The notes under the pieces: generated by a model
The model's input: the letters and a program-made list of their open reading frames with translations, nothing else
Told to the model about the DNA's origin: nothing
The model's database searches: none
Program-made: the position numbers and the translations under genes
From: Ligustrum vulgare
Lineage: Eukaryota; Streptophyta; Magnoliopsida; Lamiales; Oleaceae
NCBI GenBank assembly: GCA_963555705.1
Contig: OY743189.1
Span: 3,117,501-3,181,500 of the forward strand
DNA length: 64,000 bases
Direction of reading: 5' to 3'
In this document: positions 32,010 through 44,652 of the stretch, piece by piece
Layout: every line of letters begins with the position of its first letter
How positions within the stretch are numbered: the first letter of the stretch is position 1

Positions 32010-34722
32010 TGTAACGCCCCGAATTCCGCGGAGCCTGGAACGCCACGTCGTCCTTCAAATCTGATTTTATTGTGGAAAATCAATTAAAATTTCAAAACAT
32101 CATATTTATTATTTGAAACATCAGCGAAAACTTAATTACTTGAAATATAGAACAATTCATAAAACTTTGTTCTCAATTGTTTAAATAAAATTAACGATAA
32201 ATAACCCAACCAGTAATATTCATAAAATTGACTAAAAATTTTCATCATTTATTATATTCGCCACCGCTGTCATTTCATTCGCCGCCTTCTCCGAGATCTG
32301 CAAAAACTGTTAAAATATTGGAATGAGTATTTCGAAAAATGCTCAGTAGACTCATCGCCAATAATTAATTTACAGAATAATTGAACACGTAATTATGCAA
32401 TCATACAATGACATCATCATCATATTCTTGAGCTCTTGTATTTTCAAAATCAAGGCTATTAAAATCATAGGGTGTAGGTAATCTCGTCTTGTGCACTTAA
32501 GGCACATAAGTTATGCATAACATCATCATTTTTCATCTTATCTCATAAGAGATATTCTTTTCTCGTCTCATGCATCAAAGCATGTAAATCACGTAATTTC
32601 ACATAAGACATACAATTATAATTTAAACTAATTAGTGGGGGCGAGTCTACCTCAAATCACGAGTCTGAAAGTTGAGCAAGAAAGTTCACGTTGTTCTTCT
32701 AAATGTCCAAGCGCCTCCTCTAACCAATAATAAATAAACCTTAAAGTGGTATTTGGAAATCAAACGTTAAATTTGAAAGAGTTTTAAAAGAAGAAATAAA
32801 AGCTTTAGAAATTAATTTAGAAATAAAAGCTTTATATTTTAAATATATTGGGGACTAATTATTTTCATTTTTGAAATAGTTGGGGCTAAGATAAATTATT
32901 TGCAAAGCTTAAGAGCTGAATAAAATATTACAAAATTAAAGGATCGAAATAATACTTTTAAAAACTAAAGGGCTGAATTAAAATATCTTAAAACTGCAGG
33001 GGCTTAAAATAATAACTTTTCAAAAACTCAATAGGGACTGATGGATTCGATTTTCAAACTTTGGGATTGAAATAAATGAATTTAAAACTTGAGGCCCTGA
33101 AATTTAAATCTAGGAAATCAAGGCTGAATTTAAAAACGAAGGGGGCTGTTTTGAAATATTTTAAAACCATCAGGGCTGAATTAAACACTTTTAAAAGATG
33201 GGGGACTTGGAGGCAATTTTATAAAATCAAAAGTAAATACTAAATATATCTCATTCCCTTTCTCTCTCTTCTATCTTGGATCGAACAGAGGCAAAGAAAG
33301 GGAGAGAGAGAGATGATCGGTTGCCTGCTCCAACTCGACGACCACTGACAGCGAAGCCGGCGGTAGCGCCACCTCCCAGCAGTGGCGACACGAGTTAGAG
33401 TGTGTATGTGAAGTTTTTTGGGGGTGGATTTGGTGCGAGAACCATGATTGTTGGGTAGTTAATCAGAGCTGCGATTCCGACAATAACTCCGGTCGAAGCG
33501 GCCTGTGTTCGAGGTGAGTTGTTTGGTTAGTTTATTTATTGGTTTTGGGCTCGATTGGTTGTCATAATCGAAGTGGGCAGTGGGTGGTATTGGTGTATTG
33601 GTTGCGGTGATTACGGTCGCCGAAGTGACGTTGGTTGTATGTCCCGGTGATGGTGAATTATTGGTTTGACTGATTTTGATTGATTTGCAGTTGGTGGTGA
33701 GGTTGTTCTCGGTGATGGTGGTGGTGAAAATTGGACTTGGTGTTGGGCAGCTGCGGTTTGGTAGTAGGGAAAGTGGGTTGGGTTCGACTGAAATCGAGGT
33801 TCGTGTGTGGCTTGTGAAATTGGTGGAATTGATGAATTGTGGCTATTTTGGAGTTGGCTGCTCCGGTGTTTCGAATTTAGTGGTGCACAATTGGTGGCCA
33901 GTTATGGTTGGCATAGAGGTGGCTGGAGTTGGTGGTGGTGAGCTCGTGTGGGGGAGGGAATGGAGTGTGTAGTTATATGTATTGATTTACTTTGGTAATT
34001 TAGGTCAAAATCATGGTTGTTTAGGATGAAATTTTGGACGTAAATTGACTAATTAAGGGGGAAAGAATATTGAAATCAATGGTAGACATGGTATGCATGT
34101 AAGGAATTGGTATAAAATTGGTATGGTTGAATGAGTGTTTCTAAAAAAATAATTCGGTGAATTGGCATTGAGTGGGAAATGGCTTTGAAGGTATAAAAGA
34201 AATTGAACTTGGAAAAATGTTGTTGTGATATTGTGCATGAATTGAAATTGGGGAATATATGTGTATGTGTAGATTGGTATGAGAGGTGTTATAGTTGGAA
34301 TAGAATATTGAAATCTTGAATGTGGGAAATATTATAGTTGGAATAAAATCTTGAATATGGAAACGTTTGATTTAAATATAGGATTATGAAAACTTGGACT
34401 CAATTAAGATAGCAAATAATTTATGATTTCTAACGGGAAAAGAATTGTATTAAGAATATAATTTTGAATAATATCACAAATAAATTTAAAATTTGATTTT
34501 AAAAATAATTTTAGGAATTAAATTTTGGAATTATAAATGATTTTGGATTTAAATAATTTTAGAAATTTGAAATTTGGCTTAAAATCGATTTGGACTCGAT
34601 TTCATATATTGGCTCAAAATATAAGGCTAGATGAATATTCTTTTAAAAATAAATAGGATAAGTCATAGCAACACGTTTTAAATAATATTTAAATAAGTCA
34701 CGAAAAATTCTCAGTCGCTACA
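32010..34722. mobile_element. 2.7-kb solo LTR with perfect 5-bp TSD
   Basis: Starts TGTAACGCCCCGAA and ends CAGTCGCTACA, and is flanked by CTTCC on both sides (32005-32009, 34723-34727). No internal region follows, so the interior was probably lost by LTR-LTR recombination. Its ends resemble those of element 1 (TGTGACGACCCGAA...GTCGCTACA). Inside are degenerate repeats of GGGCTGAA/TTAAA type (about 32850-33200), a GA-rich stretch, and a GT-rich open frame (33676-33972) that I do not consider coding. Confidence 0.9.
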
Positions 34723-34727
34723 CTTCC

Positions 34728-35872
34728 TTCCTCGTAATGATATGGTACTCTTTTCCATTCTGGGCGTCCGTCCCAAGTCTTTACAACTTCAAATATCTCG
34801 CCGTCCATTACCTACATTGAGTCATGAACGACTATAAGCTATGACACTTAGTGAGTAAATCATTAACAAATACAAAACAAAAAGATAGATACCTATGAGG
34901 ATGAAGTTAATGCAATTTACCTCCTAACTTTGACTTCTATCTTTTCATAAAAGTTATAAATTGAACATTCATATAATAAACTTAACTTGATAAACAAGTA
35001 CAAGCAACTCTTAATGAAATACCCAGGCCAGGAAAGCTTAAAAGATTTTTTAGGTACTACTCATGCCAACAAAATGCACATTCTTTTTCAGAAGTCCATC
35101 GTTAGACACTTCATATTTAAGCTTGCTTGGCTTGGAGCAATTCTATGATGTGTGACCCCTTGGGAAGTTTTCTCACGGAGCGTGCAAGTGAGGATTAAGC
35201 ATGCTGAAAAAATTCATGTTGGTATAGTGAGAATAATACTTCATCATCTAATAGCCGGGACAGCCCGTTAAGTGGGACCTACGTCATTACAAATGGTATT
35301 AGAGCCGGTTGCCAGCTGAAAATCGGGAACTAAGTGCTATGTGGGATAAAGTGCTATGTCATAGGGCAGGAGCCACCTCTTGAATCCGTAGGAACCACCT
35401 CTAGAATCTCAATGCTTGACAACGGATCTTCGAATGGATCCTTAGATGGTATTAGCGCGACGAGGACGTTGTGAGTCTAACGGGGATGATTATAACACCA
35501 AGACCGGGAAAGCTTAAAAGATTTGATAGGTACTACTCATACCACTCGAACCCATGGCTCAACTTCTCGATCTCAACTCCAATTCACTGAATATCCAGTC
35601 TTTGGTTCAAGGATACCACTTCCAATGCTCGGTGGGAGGAATATAAAAGTTGCATTCTTATAGCTTGAAGGTATATAAACTTGGTTTTTCTTGAGTCCCT
35701 TCAATTTCCATATTTAGTAATGTTTAGGGATTTCTATGGGCTAAACTCGTTAGGGGTCAAGGGGTGTTGTTGTGAGAGTTTGGTAAGGTATTTCAATAGT
35801 AAAGCCGACATTTTGGATGAGGGAGAGGAAATCCATGACCGAATTTCCACCTAGCTAAAGGGAAATTCATAT
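34728..35872 (+). other. Retroelement 5' region with tRNA-iMet-like primer site
   Basis: CATTACA at 35285-35291 followed by TGGTATTAGAGCC at 35294-35306 looks like an LTR end plus a slightly diverged iMet primer site on the plus strand. The phrase GGGAAAGCTTAAAAGATT...AGGTACTACTCAT occurs at about 35030 and again at about 35505. No complete gene up to 35872. Confidence 0.5.
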
Positions 35873-36552
35873 GTGATTGATGCAGGTATGATATCTAATC
35901 TATATAATGTTCCATTATGTAGAGATGCATTTGGGAACAAATTTAGTTTGTTGGAAGCTTGTAGAGTGGTTTATGAGGATCCCGAGTTAAGTTCTCCTCG
36001 CTTAGATGTTGCGGGATTAGGTAGTAACGTAAGGTTACGTCATCTTACTGTGGTTCATTTCTTTAGGCCTAGGTTGGGTAGACTATCTCATTTGTCTAGA
36101 GAATACATCTGGATGGCGTGGAAAATTATGACTTGCCATGGCTTAAATGTTTGTGATTTAATCATTTTTGGCATTTCCGAATTCATTCTCAATCTAAAAT
36201 CTAGAATAATGGTGTTTAGTTTCCTAATTACCAATTTATTGCATAAATTGGGAGTGAGTTTCTCTGGTGAAAAGATGACTCATTTACCTCCAACTAGGGA
36301 GATAGGAATAGGTTTGCTTCTCAAGGAAAATTTCATTCTCAACAATGGAATTTGGGCTAAGGCAGGAGAACCTCCTAAGATATTGCTAGCATGCCTCCTA
36401 ATGTCGAGAGTTGGGATAACTTTGTGGCCGATATGTGGTATTTTAAAATTGAATTTCATGAGGAGCTTCATACTCTAAAGGAGTCTTTCAAAGCTTTGGA
36501 AAATGCAGCTGCACGGAAATTGGAGGAATGGGAAGAAGAAGAAGAAGAAGAA

Positions 36553-36584
<32 letters not shown>

Positions 36585-36594
36585 TAAGGACTAG
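35873..36594 (+). pseudogene. Unknown retroelement ORF, frameshifted, with acidic tail
   Basis: The first frame (35873-36478) gives 201 codons. It contains LLEACRVVYEDPEL and LPPTREIGIGLLL, similar in feel to the plant retroelement ORFs once called putative plant transposon protein. Near 36390 the frame shifts; the other frame (36391-36594) continues with SWDNFVADMWYFKIEF, a predicted helix, and a run of Glu encoded by a GAA microsatellite, ending DKD. It lies 0.6 kb after the primer-like site at 35294, so it probably belongs to that element. Function not recognised. Confidence 0.5.
36534..36580. repeat. GAA microsatellite
   Basis: About 15 GAA triplets with one GAG, encoding the polyglutamate tail of the preceding pseudogene. 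Confidence 0.95.
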
Positions 36595-36952
36595 CGCTAC
36601 TTCTAGTCATGACTTGCTTATCTTCTGTTATTTTTAACATGCTTGTATAAGACTTTTGAAACAACCTTTTTTTTTATCTTGTCGACTTTTTTGTTGAATG
36701 GATAAATCATTTACTTTCATTTGGATACCTTATATTGCTTCCATAATTGCTAATTTAGGAATTAATATAACATGAAGCATCATAGAAATTGAAAAACTTA
36801 AGCATATACTCAAAATGCTTCCTACATCTTAAAATTACAATAGGAAAATCATTAATAATATTCTACGAATAAAATTAAAAGAATTTATAATGTCCCGATG
36901 AAGAATATCTCAAAATAGAGGTCCCATATCATTATAGTCTACATAATCATTT

Positions 36953-37887
36953 TGATGTGATTCTTGTTGGGGAATCACGGGATCTCGCGGAAATTGAATT
37001 AAACACTTGGAAAGTTCCAAATCCAAATTAATTGACGATAACAATATGACCCGACACTCACGACTCAAGAACCAAGGATGTATTAAATCAAAGACCCGTT
37101 AAGATGCGGAATGAAGAACCATAAAGGGGTGAACGCCACAAAGGTTGTCAAATCCTTTGATAAGTTCAAGGGGTTCAATCAAGAACGAAGAAGAACAGGG
37201 GTAACTCACCTAATTCAAGCAATCTCATTAATCATAAAAGTTGTTTGTTTACAATGACAAAGAAAAGCTAATATAGTCCAAAAACGCGTCCAAAATAACC
37301 TAGCCGCAAAAACCCTAAAATAAGAAGCGGCGCATGTTTACGGCCGTAACATATGTGTTTACGGCCGTAATTGACCCTCGGGTCTAAAATTGATTTTGTG
37401 TCTTACGGCCGTGACATGGAATCTTATCGTAACTCGTAAGACACCTTCTGCAAAAAAAAAAAAAAAAAAAAAAAAATGCCTAACTCTTTTACGGCCGTGA
37501 ATGGGTTGTTACGGCCGTAAAAGGTCTTTTACGGCCGTGAATGGGTTTTTACGGCCGTAAAGGGTCTTCTGAATTCTTTTCTTTTTGTTCTTTAACCCAA
37601 ATGACTTGTTACGGTTTTGGCGCATCTCCCATATTGTCATACAATGAAATTGGAGTCTTTGACCATGCATTTGAATATTCATCCATCCAAGCTTGCATAA
37701 ACCCCTGCATTGCTTGCTTGATCTTCTTAGCCCTTTGCCTCGTTATTGGTCCCACCGGCACATGCAACGGATCCTTGCTCGTTGGGCCACTTAGGTACTC
37801 ATCACATTTAGTCGAAGCTCTGATGCCACTTAGACCTGCCACGTCCCCAGAATTTCTATTTTTTTTTTGGCTACTGGTAATAATCAT
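36953..37887 (-). repeat. Retroelement family Y, minus-strand copy
   Basis: On the minus strand, a 92-codon coding remnant (37887-37609; DPLHVPVGPITRQRAKKIKQ and MQGFMQAW) precedes an LTR-like segment. The segment has seven TTACGGCCGTAA-type palindromes (37330-37560), one CTTATC-hairpin-GTGGCGTT module (37131-37167) and the end CACATCA at 36953. The GPITR-RAKK motif is widespread near the coding ends of plant gypsy elements. The same unit lies inverted at 41573-42444. An A-run of 26 bases lies at about 37451-37476. Confidence 0.7.
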
Positions 37888-38160
37888 ATTGAATTAAGTA
37901 TACAGTTTTAAAAGTTACAAATAGCATGCAACAGATAGAAAGTTCCCTAGCATAACAATTCTAGATTTCTTTTTTAAAAATTGTATGATAGTTTTTCATA
38001 TGATTTTCAAGGAATTTATTAGAAACAAAACTTACTTTAAAGAACTTTCATAATATAATAAAACTAAAGTTCTTATATATCATTCATACATTTACAACAA
38101 TTCCCTTAACTTGAGTTAGTTTGTCAAAAAAAGACATGTATTCCTATTTCTTTGGGTTTA
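37838..38160. repeat. LTR-like repeat, family X copy 2 (truncated)
   Basis: Starts TGCCACGTCCCCAG and follows copy 1 (30337 onwards) with an uninterrupted site at 38058-38066. Immediately left, GCTCTGATGCCA (37817-37828) is a one-base variant of the reversed iMet primer site, so this may be the 5' LTR of a minus-strand element. Cut at 38160 by the next LTR. Confidence 0.65.
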
Positions 38161-39338
38161 TGATAAGTGTATTTTATACACTTATTTATATGTCAAACTT
38201 AGAATAATATATTCGTTTTAGAATAAATTCTACATAATTATTGGTTATTTATTTATATTGCACAAAATACCCCAAAATCACGTGATTTAAGCAATTAATG
38301 AAAAATATAAGCTTTTGAATAATATTTGGAGCTAAATGGACAAAGTGGAACTTGATTATGTCAACCGGGAAAGCCAAGAGGAGCTAAGTGCAAGAAATCA
38401 AGGATCGAGGGCTCAATTGCAGAAGTTGATTGTTGAATCGAGTAAATTGAAGCGATTTGGAAGTATGAGGATCAATTGGATCAAAACAAAACTTGATCAA
38501 ATCAGAACTTGAAGGACTCACGTGCACATAAAAATCAAGGACCTTCTTAAACACATTTGAAAGATGGGAATTTCGCAAGAACTATTGGCTTGCGTAGCCA
38601 CGTTCATCCAACCAGGTGGTCGCGCGACAACACATCATATAGGTAGAACCTGATTTAGGTTGCCTGCGCGGCCACCATAATCAATACTGCGTGGCCGTGC
38701 CCTTATCCGGCCCAGTGCGAAGATAGGCCCAACACGAGATTTTTAGTTTCTCTACTCTTAATTTCCTAGGGTTTCTCATTCAGCTATATATACAACCTTT
38801 CATGCATGACAAAGAGTGCCTTGGAGAATCTTTGTCAAACCTTTGTATAGCCTCTAAAACACAGAATTCATAGTTCTATCATTCGAATCTTAGAGGTGAA
38901 AATCAAAGACAAAGGCTGGGGAATTAAGATTGTCATCAGGGAGTGAAATACTTGGTGCAAGAATTCTTTTTCTTTCTTAATTTGATAAACTCTGCATGCG
39001 TAGTAATTTATATTTCTACTTTTCTATTTCTTTACTGACAAACTATTAATTTCTTAGTTGGGACAATTGATGTAGCTTACTTTTATGCCTTTAATTCTGC
39101 AATTCTAGTTTTGCATTTATGATTGCATGTGTTGATTTTATTTTTGTGTTTAATGCGTGAATGAATTGATAACTTATTTATGATATTTTGGGAGTTTTTA
39201 TAATCCGAGTGGTGAGCTAACAACATAGATCTAAGAATAAAACTCTGTAATTAGATAAAAGATAGAGCTATACTTTTATTATTATTGTGATCGCTAAATG
39301 AATTCTTGTGTTCCATGCACTTAATTATTATGACCCGC
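38161..39338 (+). repeat. Athila-like LTR fragment W1
   Basis: Starts TGATAAGTGTATTTTATACA, the same start as the LTRs of Athila A (48313). GC-rich palindromic words (GGTCGCGCGACAAC, TGCGCGGCCACC) at 38590-38700 precede a TATATATA box near 38785. Cut at 39339 by W2. Confidence 0.75.
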
Positions 39339-39840
39339 TGATAAGTATGTTTATACACTTATTTATATGTCAAAATAAAAATTTATTGTTGTCATTTTAG
39401 AATAAATACTATTTAATTTGTGTCTATTGTTTACATTTTAGAAAATATCCTAAAAAGATGAAAAATGAAGAAATTGATGGAAAGAATGCACAATTGGATA
39501 ACTTTTGGAGCTAAATTGAGCAATTGAGGAGTTAATGACGTCAACTGGGAAGCATGCAAGGGCCAAAGTGAAGAAATTAAGAGTTGGAGGACTCAATTGA
39601 ATGAGTTGAGAGTTGAAACGAGTAAATCGAGAAGATTCCAAAGTATGGGGACTAAATTGCTTCAATTAAAAGTGGAGGACCGAAATTGCAATTAAAAGGC
39701 ATGAACTAATTACACAGACGAAAAAAAGTGGAAATTGCACTGGAGAAGCAAACCACGCGATTGCGCCTCCTCAAAGTGCGAGATCGCATGAACCCTCAAT
39801 TTCTGTTCCCGAGGCTTATGGAGAATACTGGTCGAGAATT
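39339..39840 (+). repeat. Athila-like LTR fragment W2
   Basis: Starts TGATAAGTATGTTTATACAC and resembles W1 and Athila A in its first 500 bases. It has CCACGCGATTGCGCC near 39755. The right boundary is uncertain; similarity fades after about 39840. The missing end of W1 or W2 probably lies at 45441-45800. Confidence 0.6.
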
Positions 39841-41572
39841 AAGAGTACTCTTTGGTAATCAAAAGTAACGAATGACTAAGCACTTTTGTACTTAGAACTA
39901 AAATTGAGATGAAAATCTTTTTTCTTTTGACATTTAAAATTTAAATAGCAATTCGGGCTTAGTTTTGAGATTTTGTACTTCCGCTTGCTTATATTAAACA
40001 TTTAAGATTGACAAAATTTTGAAAAAAAAAAGTTAGAAAAGAACTTTTTTGCAATAGGCTATTAGAAGCCTCTCGCAGCCTGTTTTTCATTGTAGTGCTA
40101 GGCTTCTAGAAGCCTTCTAAAAACTATTTTCTTTGTTCAAGGATAAATGAGTGAATAAATAGTACATGTATATAATTTATATATACCGATTTTATTTTCA
40201 TCATATGGAAATTTTTATCTTCAAATCTTGTAGACTTATTACCTAAAGTACTCTTTTATTCAGCGACATCTCTATTACGGGTATGATATGCACTTGCTCC
40301 TTTATAAATTTTCTAAGTTATATGTCTATTATATTTATTTATTGAGCTATGGATGGTTATATTATGGTGTTTGCTTGCCAATATAAATCTTAGGCTAGAA
40401 TGACAGTTAACATAGGAACCCTCTAACCTACAAGATAAAGCTTGAATGACATGAAATGGATGATGATACTAATGAAACGAGCTACATTTATAATCATTCA
40501 TAATATACCAATTTGCTTGAGGCATTAGAGGTATTAAGCTCACTCTAGTATGAGTTACAAAATATATATAATAGCACAACTCCAATATTAAGTTATAGAT
40601 ATGTGCTACTCTAGGCTTATGCCTTAGTAACTATATGATCTAATAGAATAAGTTATTGACATATCTGGAAATTTTAGAAAGCAAGTAGACTAAGCAGTTG
40701 TCCATTTTTTAAGGTTTGAGATTATTAATAAGATGATTTTCTTGGGATCATTATGGGGAGATATCACTAAAGCTACTTTAGCGCATGTGTAGACAGAGAT
40801 TTTTGAAATATCATTTGACTTGAACAAGATTACACTGTTTTAGTAGACTATTACCCTTATATGAAATTTTTTGAAAATGATTATAGGTAAGTTCGCATTG
40901 GATTAAACTCATCCATTAGATACAAACGTGACTCTATATATTTATGCAAATTAAAGATTGATTCTTATGTTCTTAAAAAGAGTTTAATTTGGATATGTTG
41001 ATCTTATATATTCACATTCACTCCTAGTGAATAAATCTAAAGATCATGTAATTGGCGATTTAATGAGTACTAGTTATAACGAATCTATATGCTCTTTTAT
41101 AGTTTCATGAGTTTATAAATGGACGATTAAATGATATATTTTTTAATGCATGTGGAATATATATACTTTTAAGTGCTAATCTAATTATGAATCCTAAGTT
41201 TCTTGAGTTGTAAAAGTAAAGTCGTGTGCTAATTATTTTGGATATGAGTTATAAGGAACAAGATTAATATTTGGTAACCTAATTGAGTTAAATTATGATA
41301 AAAATATTCTCAAAAGGCCCTTAAGAAGTTTTCTTATGGATTTGAAATGTGAAATTGCATGCCTCAATTATTATGTTAAAATAATGTCATGAATTGTCGT
41401 TCAAGACAGACATTTTATGTCATTTACAAGATCCTTTGTGTGTAGTATGAATAAAAAGGGCTAATGATAAAAGAGATAACTTCTTTATATGTTCCACTAT
41501 CTTTTACCAATCATGCACGATGATCTTATGTACATATAATTTGCTTCTATGTCTAAATGATGATTTTTAGGA
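39841..41572. other. AT-rich DNA, nothing recognised
   Basis: No frame over 70 codons, no terminal repeat pairs and no match to other parts of the window that I can see. Perhaps an old, decayed retroelement interior. Confidence 0.4.
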
Positions 41573-42444
41573 ATGTCAATTAGGTGGGGAATTATTGAGC
41601 ATTTTGATGATTCAAATATTATTTTTGCCACACCAAGAGAAAGATACATAAGAAAAAATGATGAGTACCTGAGTGACCCAACGAGCAAGGAGATCAAGCA
41701 AGTAATGCAGGGGTTTATGCAAGCTTGGGTGGATGAGTATTCAAGTGCAAGGTCGAAGACTCCATTTTCAATTCATGACAAGATGGGAGATGAGCCAAAA
41801 CCGTTACAATGCAGTTGGGTCAAAGAACAAGGAGAAAAGAAGTCAGAGGGCCTTTTACGGCCGTAAGTTCTGGAGTTACGGTCGTAACTTTGTTATCGCA
41901 CGGCCGTAACTATCATTTTCACGGCCGTAATTGAGTTGCGTAATTTTATTCAGTATGTGACTTACGGCCGTAAGAACACATGTCACGGCCGTAAGAGTTA
42001 AAACAGTTTTTGGACCCGAGGGTCAATTACGGCCGTAAGAATGATAGTTACAGCTGTAAAAAGGCACCGAGTTTTATTTTAAGAATTTTGTGGCTAGGGT
42101 TATTTTGGATGCGTTTTTGGACTATATTAGGTTTTCTTGGTCATTGTAAACACACAACTTTGATGATTAATGAGATTGCTTGAATTAGGTGAGTTTATCC
42201 CTATTCTTCTTCGTTCTTGATTGAACCCCTTGAACTTATCCAAAAATTTGACAACCTTTGTGGCGTTCACCCATTTATGGTTCTTCATTCCGCATTTGAC
42301 GGGTCTCGGATTTGATACATCCTTGGTTCTTGAGTCGTGAGTGTCGGGTCATATTGTTATCGTCAATTAATCTGGATTTGGAACTTTCCAAGAATTTATA
42401 TAATTTCCGCGAGATCCCGTGATTCCCCAAAAAGAATCACATCA
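41573..42444 (+). repeat. Retroelement family Y, plus-strand copy
   Basis: An inverted counterpart of 36953-37887. A coding remnant (41573-41866, 97 codons) shares DEYLS and MQGFMQAW with the other copy but has lost the GPITR segment. It is followed by eight TTACGGCCGTAA-type palindromes (41850-42060), a TATA-like CTATATTA near 42122, a decayed hairpin module (42234-42267) and the end AATCACATCA at 42444. Confidence 0.7.
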
Positions 42445-42529
42445 AAAAGTAATATCATGAATTCTTGATAGTATGCTAAAATGGGATCTAATGACATGCA
42501 TGAGGATGACTTGCCAAGAAAATTCAGGT

Positions 42530-43403
42530 TGATCCCGGGAGGGGGTCACGACGAACAGGCGGAATAACGCCGGGAAAGTTCCGAATTCAGGTTGGAACGG
42601 ACGGTATACTACGACCTGAGCCTCACGACGTAAGAACCAGGGGTATATTAAACCCGAGACCCGTTACGATGCGGAAACAAGAACCGTAATGGGGTGAACG
42701 CCACAAGGAATGTCCAGATCCTTGATAAGTTCAATTTGTTGAACGCCACAAATATTACACAATATTTGATAAGTTCGAGTTAAAGGGAATCCTCACCTTT
42801 AGAGAGTAAAAACACTCAATATATTTCATTCAATAATCAAATTCTTTTTTAATATTACAATGAAAACGCCTTTATATACGCAACCAGAATAAAGATCCTA
42901 GTCTACTTAGGAAACTAAATAAAATCTAATCTAATTAGGGAATAGATAAAATCTATCAAAATAGATTCCTAAAATACTGAAATAGGGAAAAGGAATTAAA
43001 ATATAATAAAGGAAATAAAAATCCGTATGATTTGCGTTAATCTGGATTTACGGCCGTGACAACATTCCTTCCGGCCATAACTATACTTCTGCTCAAGGAT
43101 TACGGCCGTGACCATAAACTTACGGCCGTAACTTTGAAAACCTGAAATTCTTCATTTTGATCTGAGAGTGACTTACGGCCGTGAGAATATTTGGTTACGA
43201 CCGTAACTTTGCTTCTGCATAATTTTTGATTTTCTTGGTTACCAACTCGATTCTTTGCTTGTCTCTTGACTTGCTCACTTGGTTTAGCCTCGAACCTTGT
43301 TCAGTCTCGCAATGCTTGATCTGTGAAGCTCTTCGAACATGCTAGAAGCTTTGTTTGGCTTGATTTGTAGTTCTTTCCGTCAAGCCCACCATGATTCTCA
43401 TCA
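42530..43403 (-). repeat. 3' LTR of element Z
   Basis: 874 bp. It contains two hairpin modules, at 42696-42730 and 42741-42775 (stems CAAGGA/TCCTTG and CAAATATT/AATATTTG on the plus strand). A minus-strand TATATAAAGG box lies near 42869-42880, with six TTACGGCCGTAA-type palindromes at 43040-43205 upstream of it. Confidence 0.85.
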
Positions 43404-44293
43404 CTCCCCCCCTTCTTTAGGATGATTCGTCCCGAATCATAGCTTGGTTCGTGATTTACAGATGCCCCACCAGGATCAAATGGGAAATTATGGACTCCAT
43501 GACATGAATTCATTAGGCGGCAATCCTCCAATTGGTGAACACGAATGTATTGAAACATGTGGTTAATTTGCCAAGGTGGATTTGACTCAAGCTTCCATGT
43601 GTAATCAACCTGCAAAAAGGAGTCACGTAAAATGGGGAGGGAAATGTTAGTTTCATGAGGTACAAGGTATGGATCCTTGTATTCATGAATCATCACCGGC
43701 AATTCCACTCTTTTAACCACGAGGCCCTTCTCTTAACCCCGTTCTCCATTTGAAACTTTTTTCTCACCTTTCGTACTTTCAAGCCCAACAACCTCTTCTA
43801 ACTCCACATTTTCGTCAACAATTTCTTGCACTCCCTCATTGCTACCCAAAATTTTATCTTCTAATTCCTCACTTCCTAGCTCAAAATTCGGAGCTCGTTC
43901 ATCTACTTCAATTTTTAACTCTTCAAATTCAATCTCAACATGAGGCTCTACTACAATCTCACACTCACTCCCCCTTTGTAATTCAGGCTCAGCCTCCCTT
44001 TCACTGTTCCATTGCAACTTGCCTAATTTTTCCCTTGCTCCCTTTGCAATCATCTCCTCCTTTAACTGCCTTAATATCATTTTCACCTCATCAAATTCAT
44101 CTCTAATTTTCAAAACACCATCTCCTATTTTTGAAGCACCATCTTCCAATACTTTCAGCTCATCCCCAATTCCAACTCTAGATTTATGATAATTCCTATT
44201 CTCCCTCCTAACTCTAGGAACTGTTTGAGGTTTTTCCCTGAATTTAGACATTGTGGGTTGGATGTGGAAGGGAATGGAAAGATTCGATAACAA
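43301..44293 (-). pseudogene. Element Z ORF of unknown function, one in-frame stop
   Basis: Two open stretches, 44293-43733 (186 codons) and 43720-43301 (139 codons), are in the same frame and separated only by a TAA near 43733. The N-terminal half is rich in Glu and Lys with helix-forming segments (LKVLEDGASKIGDGVLKI) and many acidic residues. The C-terminal half has YDSGRIILKKGG, where LKKGG is encoded by the polypurine tract itself, and the frame runs about 100 bases into the 3' LTR. The start may be the ATG at 44251. I do not recognise the family; a gag-like structural role is possible given its place after the primer site. Confidence 0.6.
43404..43414 (-). other. Polypurine tract of element Z
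   Basis: CTCCCCCCCTT on the plus strand, directly beside the LTR end CTCATCA. It lies inside the element's open frame. Confidence 0.8.
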
Positions 44294-44638
44294 GGAGCAA
44301 AGAAACTCAAGGAAGTGGTCCTTGAGTTTTGGAATTGACTCTTTTTTTTTTGAATAATGAATTTTCGGAATTAAATAAAAAAAAATTAATTAAATTTTTT
44401 TTTAATAAATCCGAAAATCTGACACGAACGAGACAAAACAAACGAGACTTGATTTGGACAAGAATCAAATAAAATAAAAAAAGATTGAGTTTTTTGATGA
44501 ATTTTCGTATGGATCAAATAATGGAAAATTTTTACTGACACAAAGAACAAGATATGTATGATTTTTTGTAGACTCTATGATAAAAATACAAAATCAAACT
44601 GGATAGAGTAGAAAAACAAAACCTGAATCCAGAGTTCA

Positions 44639-44650
44639 GCTCTGATACCA
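44639..44650 (-). other. Primer-binding site of element Z (tRNA-iMet type)
   Basis: GCTCTGATACCA, two bases from the right LTR; identical to the site of element 1. Confidence 0.9.
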
Positions 44651-44652
44651 AA

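Noticed and set aside
33676..33972. Val/Gly-rich frame of 98 codons
   Set aside because: Lies within the solo LTR in GT-rich repeat sequence; the bias explains the open frame.
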